Below, piece after piece: positions 25,676 to 39,300 of a stretch of 64,000 nt of DNA. Source of the DNA: Toxoplasma gondii ME49. Taxonomy: Eukaryota > Apicomplexa > Conoidasida > Eucoccidiorida > Sarcocystidae. The notes beneath the pieces were generated by a model that saw nothing but the letters and a program-made list of their open reading frames with translations, had not been told where the DNA came from and did not search any database. The stretch is taken from positions 4,003,662 through 4,067,661 of the forward strand of contig NC_031474.1 in assembly GCF_000006565.2 (NCBI RefSeq). The letters are read 5' to 3'. Positions within the stretch are counted from its first letter, which is position 1; each line of letters begins with the position of its first letter. The translations under genes were made by a program, and so were the position numbers.

Positions 25676-28600
25676 ATGCGCCCGGACACTCGCTGGAAGA
25701 TGGCACCCTCGCCGTCGCCTTCACGTCGTCGCCGCCCCGACGCGGCAGCAGGTGACCCTGACGGACCAGCCTCACGCGGCGCGTTTGTCTGTGCGGCGTC
25801 TGAGTCGTGCCTCGCCTCTTCTCTTTCTTCTGGCCGTCTCTTCTCGAGGGAACTCGAAGCCGGTCGCTGTCGCCTCTCTCCACCGAGTCGCCGCGGTGAG
25901 CGCGCTGGCTGCAGGGCTTCTCGCTCATGTTCTCTCGTTTTTCGATGTTCCAAGACAGCAGACGGGATCCCTACGCGAACGCCAGATGTCTTGCTCGCTT
26001 CTTCGTTAGGGCCTGCACCCCGCTCCCCATCTGTCGCGCCTGACAACTCTGATTCTGCCTCGACTTCCTCTCCACCCTCGAGGGGAGACCCTCTCTTGTC
26101 TCCTCGTGGAAACAGCGAGGGAGAGCGCGCTCCTCGTCGCCGGACCTCGGAGTCCTCTCTCCACCCTGTCTGCATCCGCGACGACAAAAGAACTGGCACC
26201 ACATTGAACAGGTTCCTCCTGTCAGCTCTTCCTCGGACTCCTCCTCACCTGACGTCCAATCCCGCTCCGGAGACCGCCGCTGCTGACTCCTCTTCTCTCT
26301 CTTCCTCGTTCTGTTGGTCGCCGAGGGACGCGTCTCCGTGTTCCAGATGTGGCGTGTGTGAGGCGGGTGTCGACTGGGAGCGTTCGTTCTTGTCGACTCC
26401 AAGTTGTTTTCTGTCTCCAGCGTCGAGTTCGTCCTTCTTGTCAGCCTCGTTCCCGCCTCCCGCGCTCCTGCCTTTCAAACCAAACCACGGAGAAAACGTC
26501 GTCGGGACCCCGCTTTGTTCGCCGGAGCGACGCGCCACTGAGGGCGACCGGCGCGGGTCCTTCGCCGCAGGGCGAGGCGCCGAGAGGGCCGACGACAGAG
26601 ACGCCCCACAAGCGCACCACGCGGTTTCGCCTGCGTCGCCGAGGGAGCCCAGGTGTCTCCCTGAAAGAGCGTGCTCTGTGGGCGAGGAGGCCCCTCTGTT
26701 CCCCGGCGAAGAATGCAGCTCGCGCGCGTTTTCTGACTGGGTTTCGCGGCTCCGTTCTGCGCCACGCGCTTCACGCAAAACGGACAGCTACCGGCCGCGA
26801 TCTCCGTCTGAGGCGCATGCGTACGCGATGCCGTCTCTCTCTTCTCGCCGCCGGCAGCTCCGCGACTTCCCTTCCTCCCACTCCTCCTCCGCCTCCACCT
26901 CGCTGCGGCGGCGACTCCTGCACACAGTCGATCCGACGACGGGGACCAGTCCGCCGTCTCGCATGTCTCGGTCCTCAGCCCCGGCGGCCTCTTCGCGTCC
27001 GTTAATGGCGCCGACCTCGAGCAAACACTTCGGCAGGGGCGGCTCTCGCCGCGCCTCACCCAGACCCGCCGCTCCGTTGCCGCCGAGTGCGCCCCGCGCG
27101 TCTGCAGGCCTCGCCTCTGGGACGCGGGGTGTGGCGTCTCTGGACGCAGAGGCTTCGAGTGCCAGGCTCCGCGGGCGCGGCTCGGGGAGCCTGGGCGCAC
27201 GCCGCGACTCAAAGGCGTCCCCGACGTCGCGCCTGCTTAACTTTGGGCGTGGCAGCTCACCGATGGCGTCGCCTCGCCCCAGCGACACTGCCCGTAGCAT
27301 TCTCTTGTCCTCATCGCAGCCGCCAAAGACTGGAATCGGCCGCGACTCCTTCAGGCGGAACGCGCCCACGACCTCGACCCTCTGGGGCGCGATCCCGGGG
27401 CGTCCGACTCGCGTGTCGTCAGCCGGAGCCGTGGGCGAAGCCCCGCGGACATCGGCGTTGACAGGTCGCACGCAGACTCAAGACGGGGGCCGCGACCAGG
27501 GCGTCCGTGTGCCCAGGGTCGCCTCCCGTAGGACATCTTATCAGTCGAGTCGGTACACAGCGACCGTGCGCGACCCGTCCGAGGAATCGGTCTCTTCGCG
27601 GTCTCCTCTCGAAAGAGAGGCCAGAACGACCTGGGGGGACGACCAAGAAAGCAACAGCGATCGAGAAAACTCAGGTAGGCCTGGAAGCCGACGGGAGCCA
27701 CCCCCGTTTGCCTCGGAAGACAAAGGGCGGCGCCTACGCTCGACGCGAAGAGCTGGAGGGAGGCGGGACCTGGAGGTGGACGAGGCCGAGGCAGACGCCT
27801 TCAGATGGAGCGCGCGAGGCAGCCGGTTGCTTAAAGAGCGAGAAGACAGAGAGAAGGCAGAGAGTCTCCAGAGAGGGCAGAGGACCAGTCGGCGAGAGAG
27901 AGAAACCCACGCCGCAGCGATCGCAGCTGCCGCCGTCGAAGGCCAAGGAGAAGCCAGCCTCGTGGAGGACTCGAGCGACACCCTCCTGACCGTTCAGAGG
28001 TCGCGCTTCAGCGGTAAGAGAGTCGAGGGAGAAGGCAAGATCAGAGGCGGAGACAGAAAGGGCCGCAGGACGACGCGCGGGAGGAAATGAGACGGAAGAG
28101 GGAGAAGGGATGTACGGGGGCGGCAGGAAAAACAAGCGAGAGTGGGACGTGAAGTGCGAATGAATGTGCAGAACCGACCGTTCTACAAATGTGGCCATGT
28201 TGTTATGACGTGACGTTTCATTTCAAACACAGAAGACCAGAAACGGGCGTTTATACAGGAAGGTCTCGGTGTCTTACCACTGTACATCGCGGGAGAGTTC
28301 CGTGAACTCGACTGCATGAGGTTGTGGGCTTTCAACTGGCAACGCCTGCCATCGCGTATCTGTTTCTTTACAGGCGTGTGCAAGTGGCTGCAGCACCGGT
28401 TCTACGGGCGCGGGGAGCTGGAGCGGCTGTGCGGCGAGTATTCACCGCAGGAGGTTGAGCGCGTGGTAATGCAGAGCAAGGCGCTCTCCGTGGAAGATAA
28501 GCAGCGACTCATTTTTCTCACGCGTCCCTCGGTCGTTCAAGATCGCCACTCCGCCAGTTTCTGGGAGCAGTCGGCATCTGCGTCGTGCGTCTCTCTTGAC

Positions 28601-31600
28601 TCTCTGCGCCGGTCCAGCGAGTCGTCGTACCCTTCTCGGGGCAGTGGACCCCGGGGGTCTCCACGGGCAAGCGGTACCCTCTCAAAGGAAGCGAGGCGCA
28701 TTCCCGACTGGGAGAGCGCGTCTGAGGAGACGGGTGCGCCTGTCGCCTTTGGGGGGACGCGGGGCCTGACGCCTGGCGTCTCGACGCAAGGTCTGGAAAC
28801 CAGCGGGGGTCGCGACGGGGGACCGAGGAAGCGACACGAGGGCGAAGGCGACAGAGACGCGCCGCCGGGGGGCCGCAACTCGATGGGGAGTCGTGGAGGA
28901 GACATCAAAAGTGAGGAGACGCCTGCCGGGTGGAGTAAGGACGGCGAGAAGGAGAGACGGAAAGCGACTTCTTTGCGGGTGAAGAAGTCGGGGACTGCAG
29001 ACCATAGGAGCTTCTGGACCAGCCAGAGCTCGTGGGAGACTAGGAGACGGAGACGGCGGTCGTGCTCGAGAGACAAGCGCAGACTCGAGGAAGAAGAGCA
29101 GACTCGCGCTGTTCTCGCAGAGGAAGATCAGATGAGAGAAACACAGCAGACAGAGAGGGTGTGGGGTCGAGATAACGAAGAACGAGCCGTTCTCGAGGAG
29201 TGCGTCGAGGAGGTCCAGAGGAAAAAACTCGTCAGGAATACAGGTGTCTTCCGGATAGGTAAGAGCAGTATGGGTCGTCGACCAAGCCCGGGACATATTC
29301 ACGCTTTCTCGTCTGCTCTCTGTAGAACGTTGGAAGACGTTTGCCGGTCCTCGACCAGCGGCGACACTCGGTTCGCTTCCCCTTTTCTCGGGACCCGTGC
29401 ATAATGGTGTCTCCACGGCGTCGGTGTGAGCGCCTTGCTTCCCCTTCTCTCGCTCTCGACAACGCACTTGTTCGCCGGGCTAGTCTGACCAGATGTTTCC
29501 ACTTTTTCCTTTTTGTGGAGACGCCGATCTCTTGTGATGGCTTCTGGTGGCCGGGTCTCCTGTGACTGCTCGCCTGTGCGGCGCGCGTGCTCCTGTTCGT
29601 CTCACGGCTAGTTGGTGCTTTTTCCATCCTGTCTCTCAGGCTTCCTCCGTAACCTGGCGGCGCTCCGAGGCGTCACGCTGGCGATCCAGCATTTAGGCAG
29701 TCTCCAGCAGAAGCCGGTGGACAGCGCCGACGTGAGAAACCATGAAAAATTTTCTCGTCTCTGGGGTCTCTTGATGCCCAACCATCGACTGCCTGGCCGC
29801 ATCTGTAAAGAGTGGAAGGAGCTCGGCTTCCAGGTAAAGGCACAACGAGAGGTGCTACCGACGGTTACTCTTTTCACATGTCATGCATATAATATACCCT
29901 TTATATATATACATATAAATATTTACATATATATATATATATATATGCATCTATATTTGCATATATATATATATATATATATATACGCGTGCGCGGTTGT
30001 GTACTCAGTTCTTCTTGGTTCTATTCGTAGTCCTTTCTCCAGGTGACTGCTGTTTCGCGGTGTTACTGTTTTAAGAATCCGTTCATCTCTCTCTTACTCT
30101 CCTGGTCCGCCTCCCGGGCGATCCTTCTCTGTTTCTTTAGATTTGCATGACCAGTTACGTGGATTAGTGTGTATTCTTTTCAACGCAGCAGACATGCGAG
30201 GGAAGTGCAGCGGGACCGGTCTGCAGCTGCTGTATGGTAGTCCTTTGTTTTTTTGGAACTGTTTTGGGTTTAGGAAGAATGACTTGCGAACTTCGACTAC
30301 AGATGAGTACAGAGAAGTTGTCGCATCCTCCGTTCACAACTGGCACTAAGAACATACAAATCGTAGCTCGTTCGTGCACTTCAATAAAATCACATCCTCA
30401 GACGATATGGCTTTCGTACAAATGGCCTGCGAACGCGTCTCCGTTTTTTGGCCACTTCAGGGCGAAGACCCGGCGACTGACTTTCGCGGCTGCGGCGAGC
30501 TGGGCCTCGACGCGCTGGTCTTTCTGGCCTCGCGGTTTCCGTCGCACGCACGGAGCATGCTCGAGGCTTCGCGGCACTCGACGTACTGGTATTCGTTCGC
30601 CATCACCTGCATCAATGTCACGTCCTGGCTGTGCGAGTGGCTATTTCAGCGTCGCGCCCAGGTGATCTTCTTCTTCTTCACGACGCACACTCCCGAGGCG
30701 GTCGAGTTGACGTTCTACTACTTGTTCGTACACATCTTCACGCGTTTCCACGAGTTCTGGTTTCTCAAGAAGCCGAGCTCCATCATGGAGTTCCCCTTCG
30801 TTGCAGGCGCATTCAAGAACATGTGCGTCTTGCCCTCTTCGCTCCCCGCATGCGCTCTCGTCTCGCCTCGCGGCGTCTGCAGCTCCGACGAAACACGAGA
30901 GGACGCGTGGTGCTACACGGCTGCCCTAACAGCCTACCGGCAGAGCGGCAAGCAGCCGGAGAGACAGAACGAGGACGCGGCGCGCGAGAAAGAGGCAAAG
31001 ACGCAGGCGGACCGAGAAGGATCAGGACCCGTCAGATCTGTAGGGGCAATGCGGAAGGAGAACCGGGGTCGTGTCGGGGGCGCCGAAGAAGAGACAGAAA
31101 AGGAGAGCGAGCAAGACAGCGACGAAGCTGGTCCTGGGGCTGGAGGAGGATACAGGCGCGTCAGAGCGACGAAGGTGCAAAGAGACGGAGACGAGAAGGC
31201 TGACAGAGCGTTATTCTCCAGTTCGCGTGAGACAGGGTCTTTTGGGCCCTCGGGGTGCGGCGGCCGCTCGGAGAAGGGCATGAGTCTTCGAGGTGAGAGC
31301 CGACAAGAAAGGGGAAGAGGTGACAAGGCGCAGGCGAAGCGGGGCAACAGCCAAGAGCGTTGTCATTTACGGAGCAAAGATGGGTGGGAGATCTCTGACC
31401 GGAAGCGCCCAGCAGCGGCGTCAAACAGCTACTCTCTGCGGTCGGCTTGTGCGCGGATCGTGGGAGACGCGAGGACCCCACAAGAGAGTGAACCAAAAGG
31501 CGGAGCGAAGAACCTTCCGTCAGGAAGCCCAAAGACCTCGAGTCTGTCTCCGAAGTACACCATGCTGAAGAAACTAAGAAGCAGTCCGCAGTCGAAAGAG

Positions 31601-33817
31601 GCGGGCGCGACCTCGCGTCTGCTCTCTTCGGCCTCCAGTCGGTGCTTTCGGGGCGGCTTTAGCGTCGGCGGCAGGCTCACGTATCGCCGCTGTCAACGCG
31701 AGGAGGCGAAGGGAAGCGAAGGCGACGCGAGCGCAGAGGAAGACAGCGAAGAAGAGACAGAAGAGGAGGAGAAAGGGGCGCTGGAGCGGGAAAGGACAAG
31801 TGACGTCCAGGCAGGGCCCCACCTGGGAGACTGTCCTTGCTGCCGCGGCTGGATCTGGTCCCCTGCTCACCTCGTTTTGTCTCCGGCAGCGAGTTCTGTG
31901 GGCGGGTCTCCGAGGTACACAAAACTGCGGCAACGCCTCTCGAATCGGCAAGACCGAGAAGAGAAAGACCGAGAAGAGAAAGACCGAGAAGAGGAGAGAG
32001 AGCAGGACAATCGAGCGGCGCGCGGAGCCTCCTCGTTTTTCTGGCGAAACCGAAGCGTGAAGCAAGTACGCACTTGCTTGCCGAGGCGGGGAGACAAAGA
32101 AAGGTCGAAGACACTGGGAAAACCATCGAACCGCTTCAAGATCCCCAAGTTGTCGTACCCGAACGCCGGGCCGACAGCGGAGCAGCGGCTGCCTACGAAG
32201 CCGTCCTCGGCGTCTCCGCATTTCCGGAGGCTGCTCTCTTCCGTCGTGAAGAAGCCTGAGGGGTCACCGAAGAGAGCGAGCAAGGGAGGGCGAGGAGAAG
32301 CAGCGAAGGACAGCGGAAGACAGACACCTTATGAGTCGGCTCGCGACGAGGGGACGCCTGCCGCGCACAGAGAGCAAAGCGGCTCGTCCCCATCATCGCT
32401 GTCTTCTGATGGGGACGGGAGAGAAAGGGGGTGGAACAGAGTTGGGAGACAGAGAGGCGGCAGAGCCAGGGGCCAGGCGGGTTTCGCCTTCGCGCCAAAG
32501 AGAGACGGGTCGAGCAGAGAGAGGGAACCTGCTACGAAAAGCAAGAGCTGGCGCCTGTATCGCCACTTAAGCACCTCGAGGTCGTCCCGGAATCGTTCTC
32601 TGTCTTCGCGGCGCCGCGACACAGAAGACACCAACGAAGAAGAGAAAAACAGCTCCGTAGCCTCCGGAAATAGCGTGGACGATCGAGAATCACTCAGTAG
32701 CGGAGACGACGAAGTGGACGAGCCCGGGGAGTCCAAAAGAGGATATGCATCTTCTCACTCGGATCGGACTTCATCTCCGTGGCGTGCAACGGAAGGCGGA
32801 TCTCCGTCCGGTCTAGGACCGCTTGGCCACACAATCGAAAATCCACGCCTACTCGCGAGCCATGTCAGTTACTGCTCGTTGTCCCAGGGAGTCCTCTTGC
32901 ACAGCGATCAACACCCCCAGGGGTTTCCTGCCCCGCCGCTATCCCGCATGATCTCTGCCCCCCCGGGACTGTCTTCGAAACTTTCTCAAAGCGACTCTTC
33001 CGCGGCCTCCGCTTCGTACTACGCGTACCCCTCTTCCAGTGGGTCGAAAGAGAGCGGGCCAGGAGCTCCGTGGGGTTCGGCGAGCGCAGGCGCGGTTTGC
33101 AGCGCCCAGATGGGGACCCGAGGGGGCGGCGCGCTTTATTCTGGACCCAAGCTAGGCGAGTTTACGCCGCCGAAGCCGACCGGAGACAGCGACAGGGCAA
33201 GCGGCCGAAAAGCGAACCTAAGTGAGAACACAACACACGCGGATGGCGCCCTGGGAGGACCTTCCGGAGCCCAGCAGCCGCTGTCGGCGTCGCTGTCTGG
33301 AGGCGCGGCGGGTGCCCGACAGACCGTGTCGCCCTTCTTGCAAGGAGGTCGGGGAATTGCTTCCCACTCGCAGTTTTCGTCTTTCTCCGCGTCTGCCGCA
33401 ACTGCGTACTTCACCCCCGTGCCTGGGCATTCGTTGCAGTCGGCGGACCCCCAGGATGATTGCCGGTCTCTCCTCTCTCGCTTCGCGTCTCTATCGTCAC
33501 AGAGCTTTGCTGCTGCTCCCCCAGTGCCTTTCGTCACGCACAATCCGCCGACAGGGATTGCGGGTCCTCGTTCATCTGCCTCTTCTCTCGCCTCGGCTCA
33601 GGCTCGGCTACATCTCCAGAGACACACCCCGGAGGCCGGAACTCCTTACATGTGTGCGTCTCCCCTGCCGCCTCGAGCAAAAGGCCCGGGGGGTCCTGTT
33701 TACGCCTCCACCTCGCCTGGACCGAAAGGCCCCGCAGGCGGAGACGCTGTAAAGGGTCGAATCGGGGGACCCAAGGCAAATGGCGAAAAGCGAGAACCGT
33801 TTGATCTGCTGTCTTGA
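25676..33817 (+). CDS. ELMO-domain protein with very long disordered flanks, 4 exons
   Basis: Exons 25676-28013, 28374-29258, 29640-29833 and 30461-33817 join in phase to about 2257 aa. Residues 1-1070 are Ser/Arg/Pro-rich, with a short folded patch near the start of exon 2 (KWLQHRFYGRGELERLC) like the segment ahead of the ELMO domain in animal ELMOD proteins. The ELMO domain (about 1075-1260) starts with FSRLWGLLMPNHRLPGRI, crosses the 29833/30461 intron, and continues with GEDPATDFRGCGELGLDAL and an FHEFWF helix. The Arg of TDFRG corresponds to the Arg needed for GAP activity in ELMOD1-3, which act on Arf/Arl GTPases; DOCK-GEF partnership is the other ELMO role. The last 1000 residues are low complexity with DREEK repeats near 31950. 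The start could also be at 25700. Confidence 0.8.
29903..29985. repeat. (TA)n microsatellite in the intron splitting the ELMO domain
   Basis: Two blocks of TATA repeats separated by ATGCATCTATATTTGC lie inside intron 29834-30460. That intron interrupts the ELMO domain exactly before the conserved GEDPATDFRG segment. Confidence 0.9.
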
Positions 33818-35937
33818 AATAGGGAAACGAGAAACGAATTTGTGGGTTCGTGTTCTTTTCTTTCGTGAGTCTGGACCAGCGAGAATGTGTAAGCTCGCGG
33901 TGACCGAGACACCGAGGTGGTGGAACGTTTTCTTTTCAAGGGCGATTTGTACGGAAACGTGTGTATTGTTTTCCTCTCGAGAAGAACAGACCTATTTTGT
34001 TTTTTGCAAAATTTGAAATGCACCGACCTCTGCACTTCAAACGCCACCCACGCAGAGGAAAACGAACACAAACTGCGATCAGCCAGGCGAGCCAGCTGCC
34101 TCCTGGTGTACACCCATTGATTTAGCATAGGTAGAGACCACCGGGAGATTCAGCAGTAAATTATACTTTTGTCAAGCTGAATGTAGAAGTACAAGAATAG
34201 GCAGGCATTTCTGCACCCGTGACCTAAATCTAGCGTCAAGTCGTATTCGATTGGTTCTGGATGCTCTGCTGCTTTAGCCATTCGTGGACTGTGTTTACCA
34301 CGCGGAATTGGAACAGAAAAACCCGACCTTTGCTTCGAGTATTGCTACCATGTCTGCCTCTTACGTCCAGAAGCGGGTGGCAGGCCCTCTATCCAGTTAT
34401 TGAGGAACGAAACACTTGCTTCAGAAGAGAGCACGTTCCTTTTCCGTGTTGTGCGACGTGGTTTCCGTAGGCCTACGACACAAGTGCGTCATCGATGAGA
34501 CAGGTTAATTTTTCGGCATCCTAGTGTCTTACCTTGCCCTGTGTACCGGAAGCTGCCAACGGGGAGAAGACCATGACTAGCAACCACTATTCAGAGTAGA
34601 GGCCACATGCACGCGCATAATGCCTGGGATAAGGGGTACCGTACACAGGACTCGAACCCATACCTATCACTGCAAATTCAATCAGAAAGATGTACTCAGT
34701 ATGCTTATGTCATTCCATACACATCTACACATAAAACATGGTCAGATGAAGCGATAATTCAGCATGAATCCGGCGTGATACAGGGGACGGCACCAGCTGT
34801 TGTTGTCACTCTGGGAAGATAGATTTCGATGTTTGACGCGCACTGACCGATTAAGCAAGCGGGAGTCAAACGGCCGCACTTGTGCTTGTATGAGGGGATG
34901 AACCATTACATGCTCTCAGACATCGGGCAATTTCTTCGTCTACGTAAGCACACGTGTACCCTTTACATTCGTTACCTTGGTTACATGGAGGGTACTAAGT
35001 ATCTGATGTAGCACGAAGACGATTTGTCTTAATTACATTTTTTCTCGCTTTTTATAGGCAGTTTAAAAATTGTATTGCATATCTTCTACTTACATTCAAA
35101 TGGTGCTAGCAACCCGGCAGGTAAAGATAGCGCGTTCGCAGCTGCTTCCCTGTGTTCATCTCAGTTCCGGAGCTCGATATAAAAAAGTACAAGAGTGCTC
35201 CGTGGAATGGCACAGAATGTCGGTTACCATGACATCAGAACAAGGGGTGTGGGCTACAGGGGCTAAAACAAATCGTTAAAGCAAGTTTTGTCGAATCCGG
35301 ATTCTTTCGAACCGGTATCGCTCGTATAGTAACGCGGCGTGCCAAAACATTCTGTCCTGGGAGTGCGACAAATAAATGGCATACCTTGACACTAAGAAAC
35401 CGAAGTGGTAAGTTCTGTGTTTATCGCGACAGGAACTAATTTGCGTAACTGGACGTAAAATCAGTTTCTCATGTATCGTACATTGATTGAATCTCAATCA
35501 AATTTCGCTTCATCAGATTGCGAACGGACATGACTCCTGCGGTGCAAGGTCGCTTGTCTCAGCAAGTTAATTCCTTTCCCTATATCTGTATATGTTATTC
35601 ATTTATGTGTGTGTGTGTGGACGTAGATATTACTGTAGGGCGGCGAGACCATGGAAATCTTCCAATAGGATTATGCGGCCAATCCCGTTGAAAAACGCAA
35701 GAGGTACCACACGACACGCGACAGGTCCTCGCCGATGTGTTTGTGTGGTCCAGAAACACGGAGGGCGGAGGTTGTCGACAGTTCATTCTTAGTAGAAAGG
35801 AATGAAGAAAACGGCTGAACACTACGAGTAAATGCAGAGGTATATTGTGTAAGATCTTCTCGGAAACAAAAAGACATAAAAACCTGTCAGATTCAAAAAC
35901 TCATTGGCATATGCGCATATAAAAGTATAGTCGCGTA

Positions 35938-35978
<41 letters not shown>

Positions 35979-36312
35979 GTTATGCATATGCCGGCACGTG
36001 CGAGTTGAACACGAGCCGTCGCTTCCTCCAGTTCGTCTTTACTCCTCCGACGAAATGGTTACAGCGGCTGAAGACAGCAAAAAAGAGAGACGAAACCCGT
36101 TGGACCATCCCAGAAATGCGGACTTTATCCTTGTTCTCCTTACAGAAAGAATTCGACAAGTGCTAGCTCCTAGAAAAACGCAGATCTTTCTACAGAGCAA
36201 GATTGCAGAGACATCATTCGACCGGAGGCACTTCAAGAGACGGCAAATACAACGCAACCAGAAAGCAAGTCTCGAAATGGTTTCTGCTTTTCCCCCGAAG
36301 CAAACACCCGCT
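33818..36312. other. Convergent intergenic region, no supported gene
   Basis: This holds the 3' ends of the + strand ELMO gene and the tentative minus-strand membrane-protein gene. It is AT-richer than the coding DNA and has no frame with coding character. An (AT)n tract occupies about 35937-35974. A 105-codon + frame from the ATG at 36054 to 36372 overlaps the proposed last minus-strand exon and was not accepted. Confidence 0.5.
35937..35974. repeat. (AT)n microsatellite
   Basis: Pure AT alternation between the ELMO gene and the minus-strand gene. Confidence 0.9.
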
Positions 36313-39300
36313 TCACTGATCGCTTGGTATCGAAAGGGTGGTCAATATTTCTGTGCTAATCTGGAATGGTAGTAGAAAGCTGGAAATGACTGTGCTGTCT
36401 TCGGTTTCCTCTTGCACAAAGGATACTAAAATGACAACCAGAACGATGCCCACAAGCGAGACAAGAGCAGTGAAAAGGTAGAAGGACACGCAAATCCGAT
36501 TGAAGGAGCGAGAAAAGCAAGAGAACGGTTCCTTTTTCTGACGTGATTGAGCACCTATACCTGGTACAAAGGCTTACAAATGAACAGTGATATGCATGCA
36601 CAGCGTTGACCGCAAGCGACCCAGACAGAATAGCAGAACATGCACGAGACGCTGAGGGGGACCGCATAGAAAGATCACTCCTTCGGCCTTACCTTGTCGT
36701 GCCGCTCTTCTGTCGCGAACGCGCTGCCAGAACTCTTCTTCTCTCACTTCTTCTTCTGCCTTTCGCTTAGCTTCATTCACAGTATACACGGAGTAGAAGC
36801 CCGACAGACACATAGCCGTCTCCAAACCCATTCCTACGAGGAACATCGAGACAGCGAGGAGAGGGAGCTTCCGTCGCAGATTGGGCTTTCCCAAAGCTTG
36901 GGATCCCTGCCAGGAACAAAAAGACGCACAGACAACATAGTCCGTGTGTTACTCGGAAGTGCTCATTTTTGAAACATCAGATGTGGTATCCATGTCCAGG
37001 CCGAATACTATTTTGACACCGGGTAGAGCATGGAGTGTTGCGCCTACAAATGCTGCGCCAAGGGTTGAAGTTAATGTCGAGGGACAGGGGCGCAAAAAAA
37101 CGTCCTGCTTCCACGATGTCACCTCTGATTGACTGCATGTATGCTCCTTCTTGTTCCATCTGATGCTCAGGCTTCGACTGTTGCGAATAAACGCAAACAA
37201 AGGCTGCCATGTCTTTGAAGCCAACAACATAGGCTTCTCTGTGCGATGGATTTCGTGGTAATTTTGCCGCACCTCCATGTTGTGTGAGTCCGACAGTGAA
37301 GCAGTGAGACGCCGGTACCGGACCAACGCAGCGAGAGATGCAGCCAAAGGGGTGGGTGTATTTGACGATCCGTCGACTGATTTGTGCTGAAGACAGAGAA
37401 AAGGATCAAGCTGCTCCACCACTTTGGAGATGTCACCGGGTATACATTGGCTGCGAGAACTGCGCGTGCAAATGCAAATAAGTCTAAAAAGACCAGAGCC
37501 GTGAGACACGCCGCGATGTTTTGAGCTTAATCATGCATGTGGAGACTTCATAGGGGCTGTAACGGCAGTCAGAATCTGTTGCAAGTGTCTGGGTCTGTCT
37601 GTTACGAGCGGATGGTGCCAGGGATCCGGTTGATGGGGCTGGAAATGACATTGGGGCTCGAATGTGCAAAACCCGTACAGCGAAGGATGAGCACGACGGG
37701 GAAGTTAAAGGGAATACATAGAACGAGGTAAGCAGGCAAACGGTGGAGACGAGGCTCAGAAGAACGGCAATGGAGAAAACGCTTCGCGTCGATTGCCCGT
37801 ATTGAGGCCGGGGTCGTTGAAGTCCAGCGAGTCAAGCCAATATATTTAATGCTTCCCGGGAAAAAAAATCAGGAGAAACGATTATCCAGAAACCAAGAAA
37901 AATGTGCGTTCTAAGGAAGTCTTAACAGCACGTTCACGAAGGATCGCACTTCGGAAATATCATTGACGGCCGTTCGCAGCTTCGGTCGATAACCGCTCCG
38001 ATGCATGCATGCGCAAAGGTAGACGTAAGCAGCGCAAGGCTCAGTCCGGAGGCGTAGTTTGTGCCACAAAATGCTTTGGGCAAGAACAAGCAAATATATA
38101 AGCTCAGTGATACAAGTTTGTCTTTGGCAACAAGAGTCTGCAGCATGAGGATTTGAGGGTTCCAGTGGTATGTGATTGGGCTCAGCGCCAGCACAGCTAT
38201 GTTTAACAGGCGAGAAAAGATAGGTCTTATCGTTTCTGCGTCTCCATATAGCCCAGTGGGATGCCTACATCTTTCTCCACGCCCCTGGTGTCATGTGCGT
38301 CCGTTTTTCTCTCTAACTTGCATGTGGCGGTGGCGGATGCCCTACTAACTGATTAGGTTGGCCGACGGTGTCTCGCGACATTTGCAAGCTGCTTTGGTGG
38401 CACGTTATGGATGCCCCGAATTTAGGGTGTGGATGGTGAATTCCGCGGTTACTCGCGTTGTCGCAGCGAGCTGCTCAGGCATAGGTGCTGAACAACAGCA
38501 CTCTTAGAACCGTATTAGTTCGCGTGACAGTTCCGACATTCCTGCCAGCCCTGATAATACGGGCAGCTCGGCTACAGCGGCTGAGACAGCATATTGCTGC
38601 GAACGACTGGCGGTCACGAGGATAGCTTTTTTCCAACCACAGCTATGATTCCACGACTGTCGTACCTCTGGGACAACGCTTCGCTGCATGCAGCTGAAAC
38701 GCATTGGTTTCTTTTCGCAGGAACAATCTAGACAGCCGGAGCAGCGCTGCTGTGTTACATTTTTCAGCAGTGTAGCTCTACACTGCCAGCCACGCTCGGC
38801 TGAGCAGCTGTAGTTTTGCCAGCTCGGGAAATCCCCTTCAGTGACCAGAGACAATCACTGCGCGTTCCCTCCGTCACGAGAGACAAACAGCCAAGTTAGA
38901 GCAACTACAGGCGTTCGTCCCCTACGGGATTGTTTAAGAGCAGGACTCACACATTTTGGGGATCACTGATTTGACAACCTTGAACGTATGGCAAATGCAT
39001 GTACTCCTCTCCAGAGCAAGGTTGGTCGGAGATACCTCTGATATTCCGAGGACCGACGATGATTTGTACGGGGCTGTCGGTTGTTGATTGTCTTCTCATT
39101 TTCCATGAGAGTACAAGTAAGGTCCTTCGGTTAATTTGCTTACACGACAACATCCTACATCACGAACATAGCAACTGTCTCATATGGACACGCCAAATCA
39201 TTTGCTGCTAAAACGAACAGTTGCAGAATATGAAACAAACAGGAGCTACACGATACCAACAGGGCACCGTATACTTGAACTCGAAATCATGCAAACAGCA

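Noticed and set aside
34640..34710. GGACTCGAACC, which resembles the complement of a tRNA T-loop
   Set aside because: No matching acceptor stem, anticodon arm or D arm can be folded around it on the minus strand.
36054..36372. 105-codon + frame starting MVTAAEDSKKERR
   Set aside because: Weak ATG context, no domain, and overlap with the proposed final exon of the minus-strand gene; evidence is too thin for either a gene or an exon.
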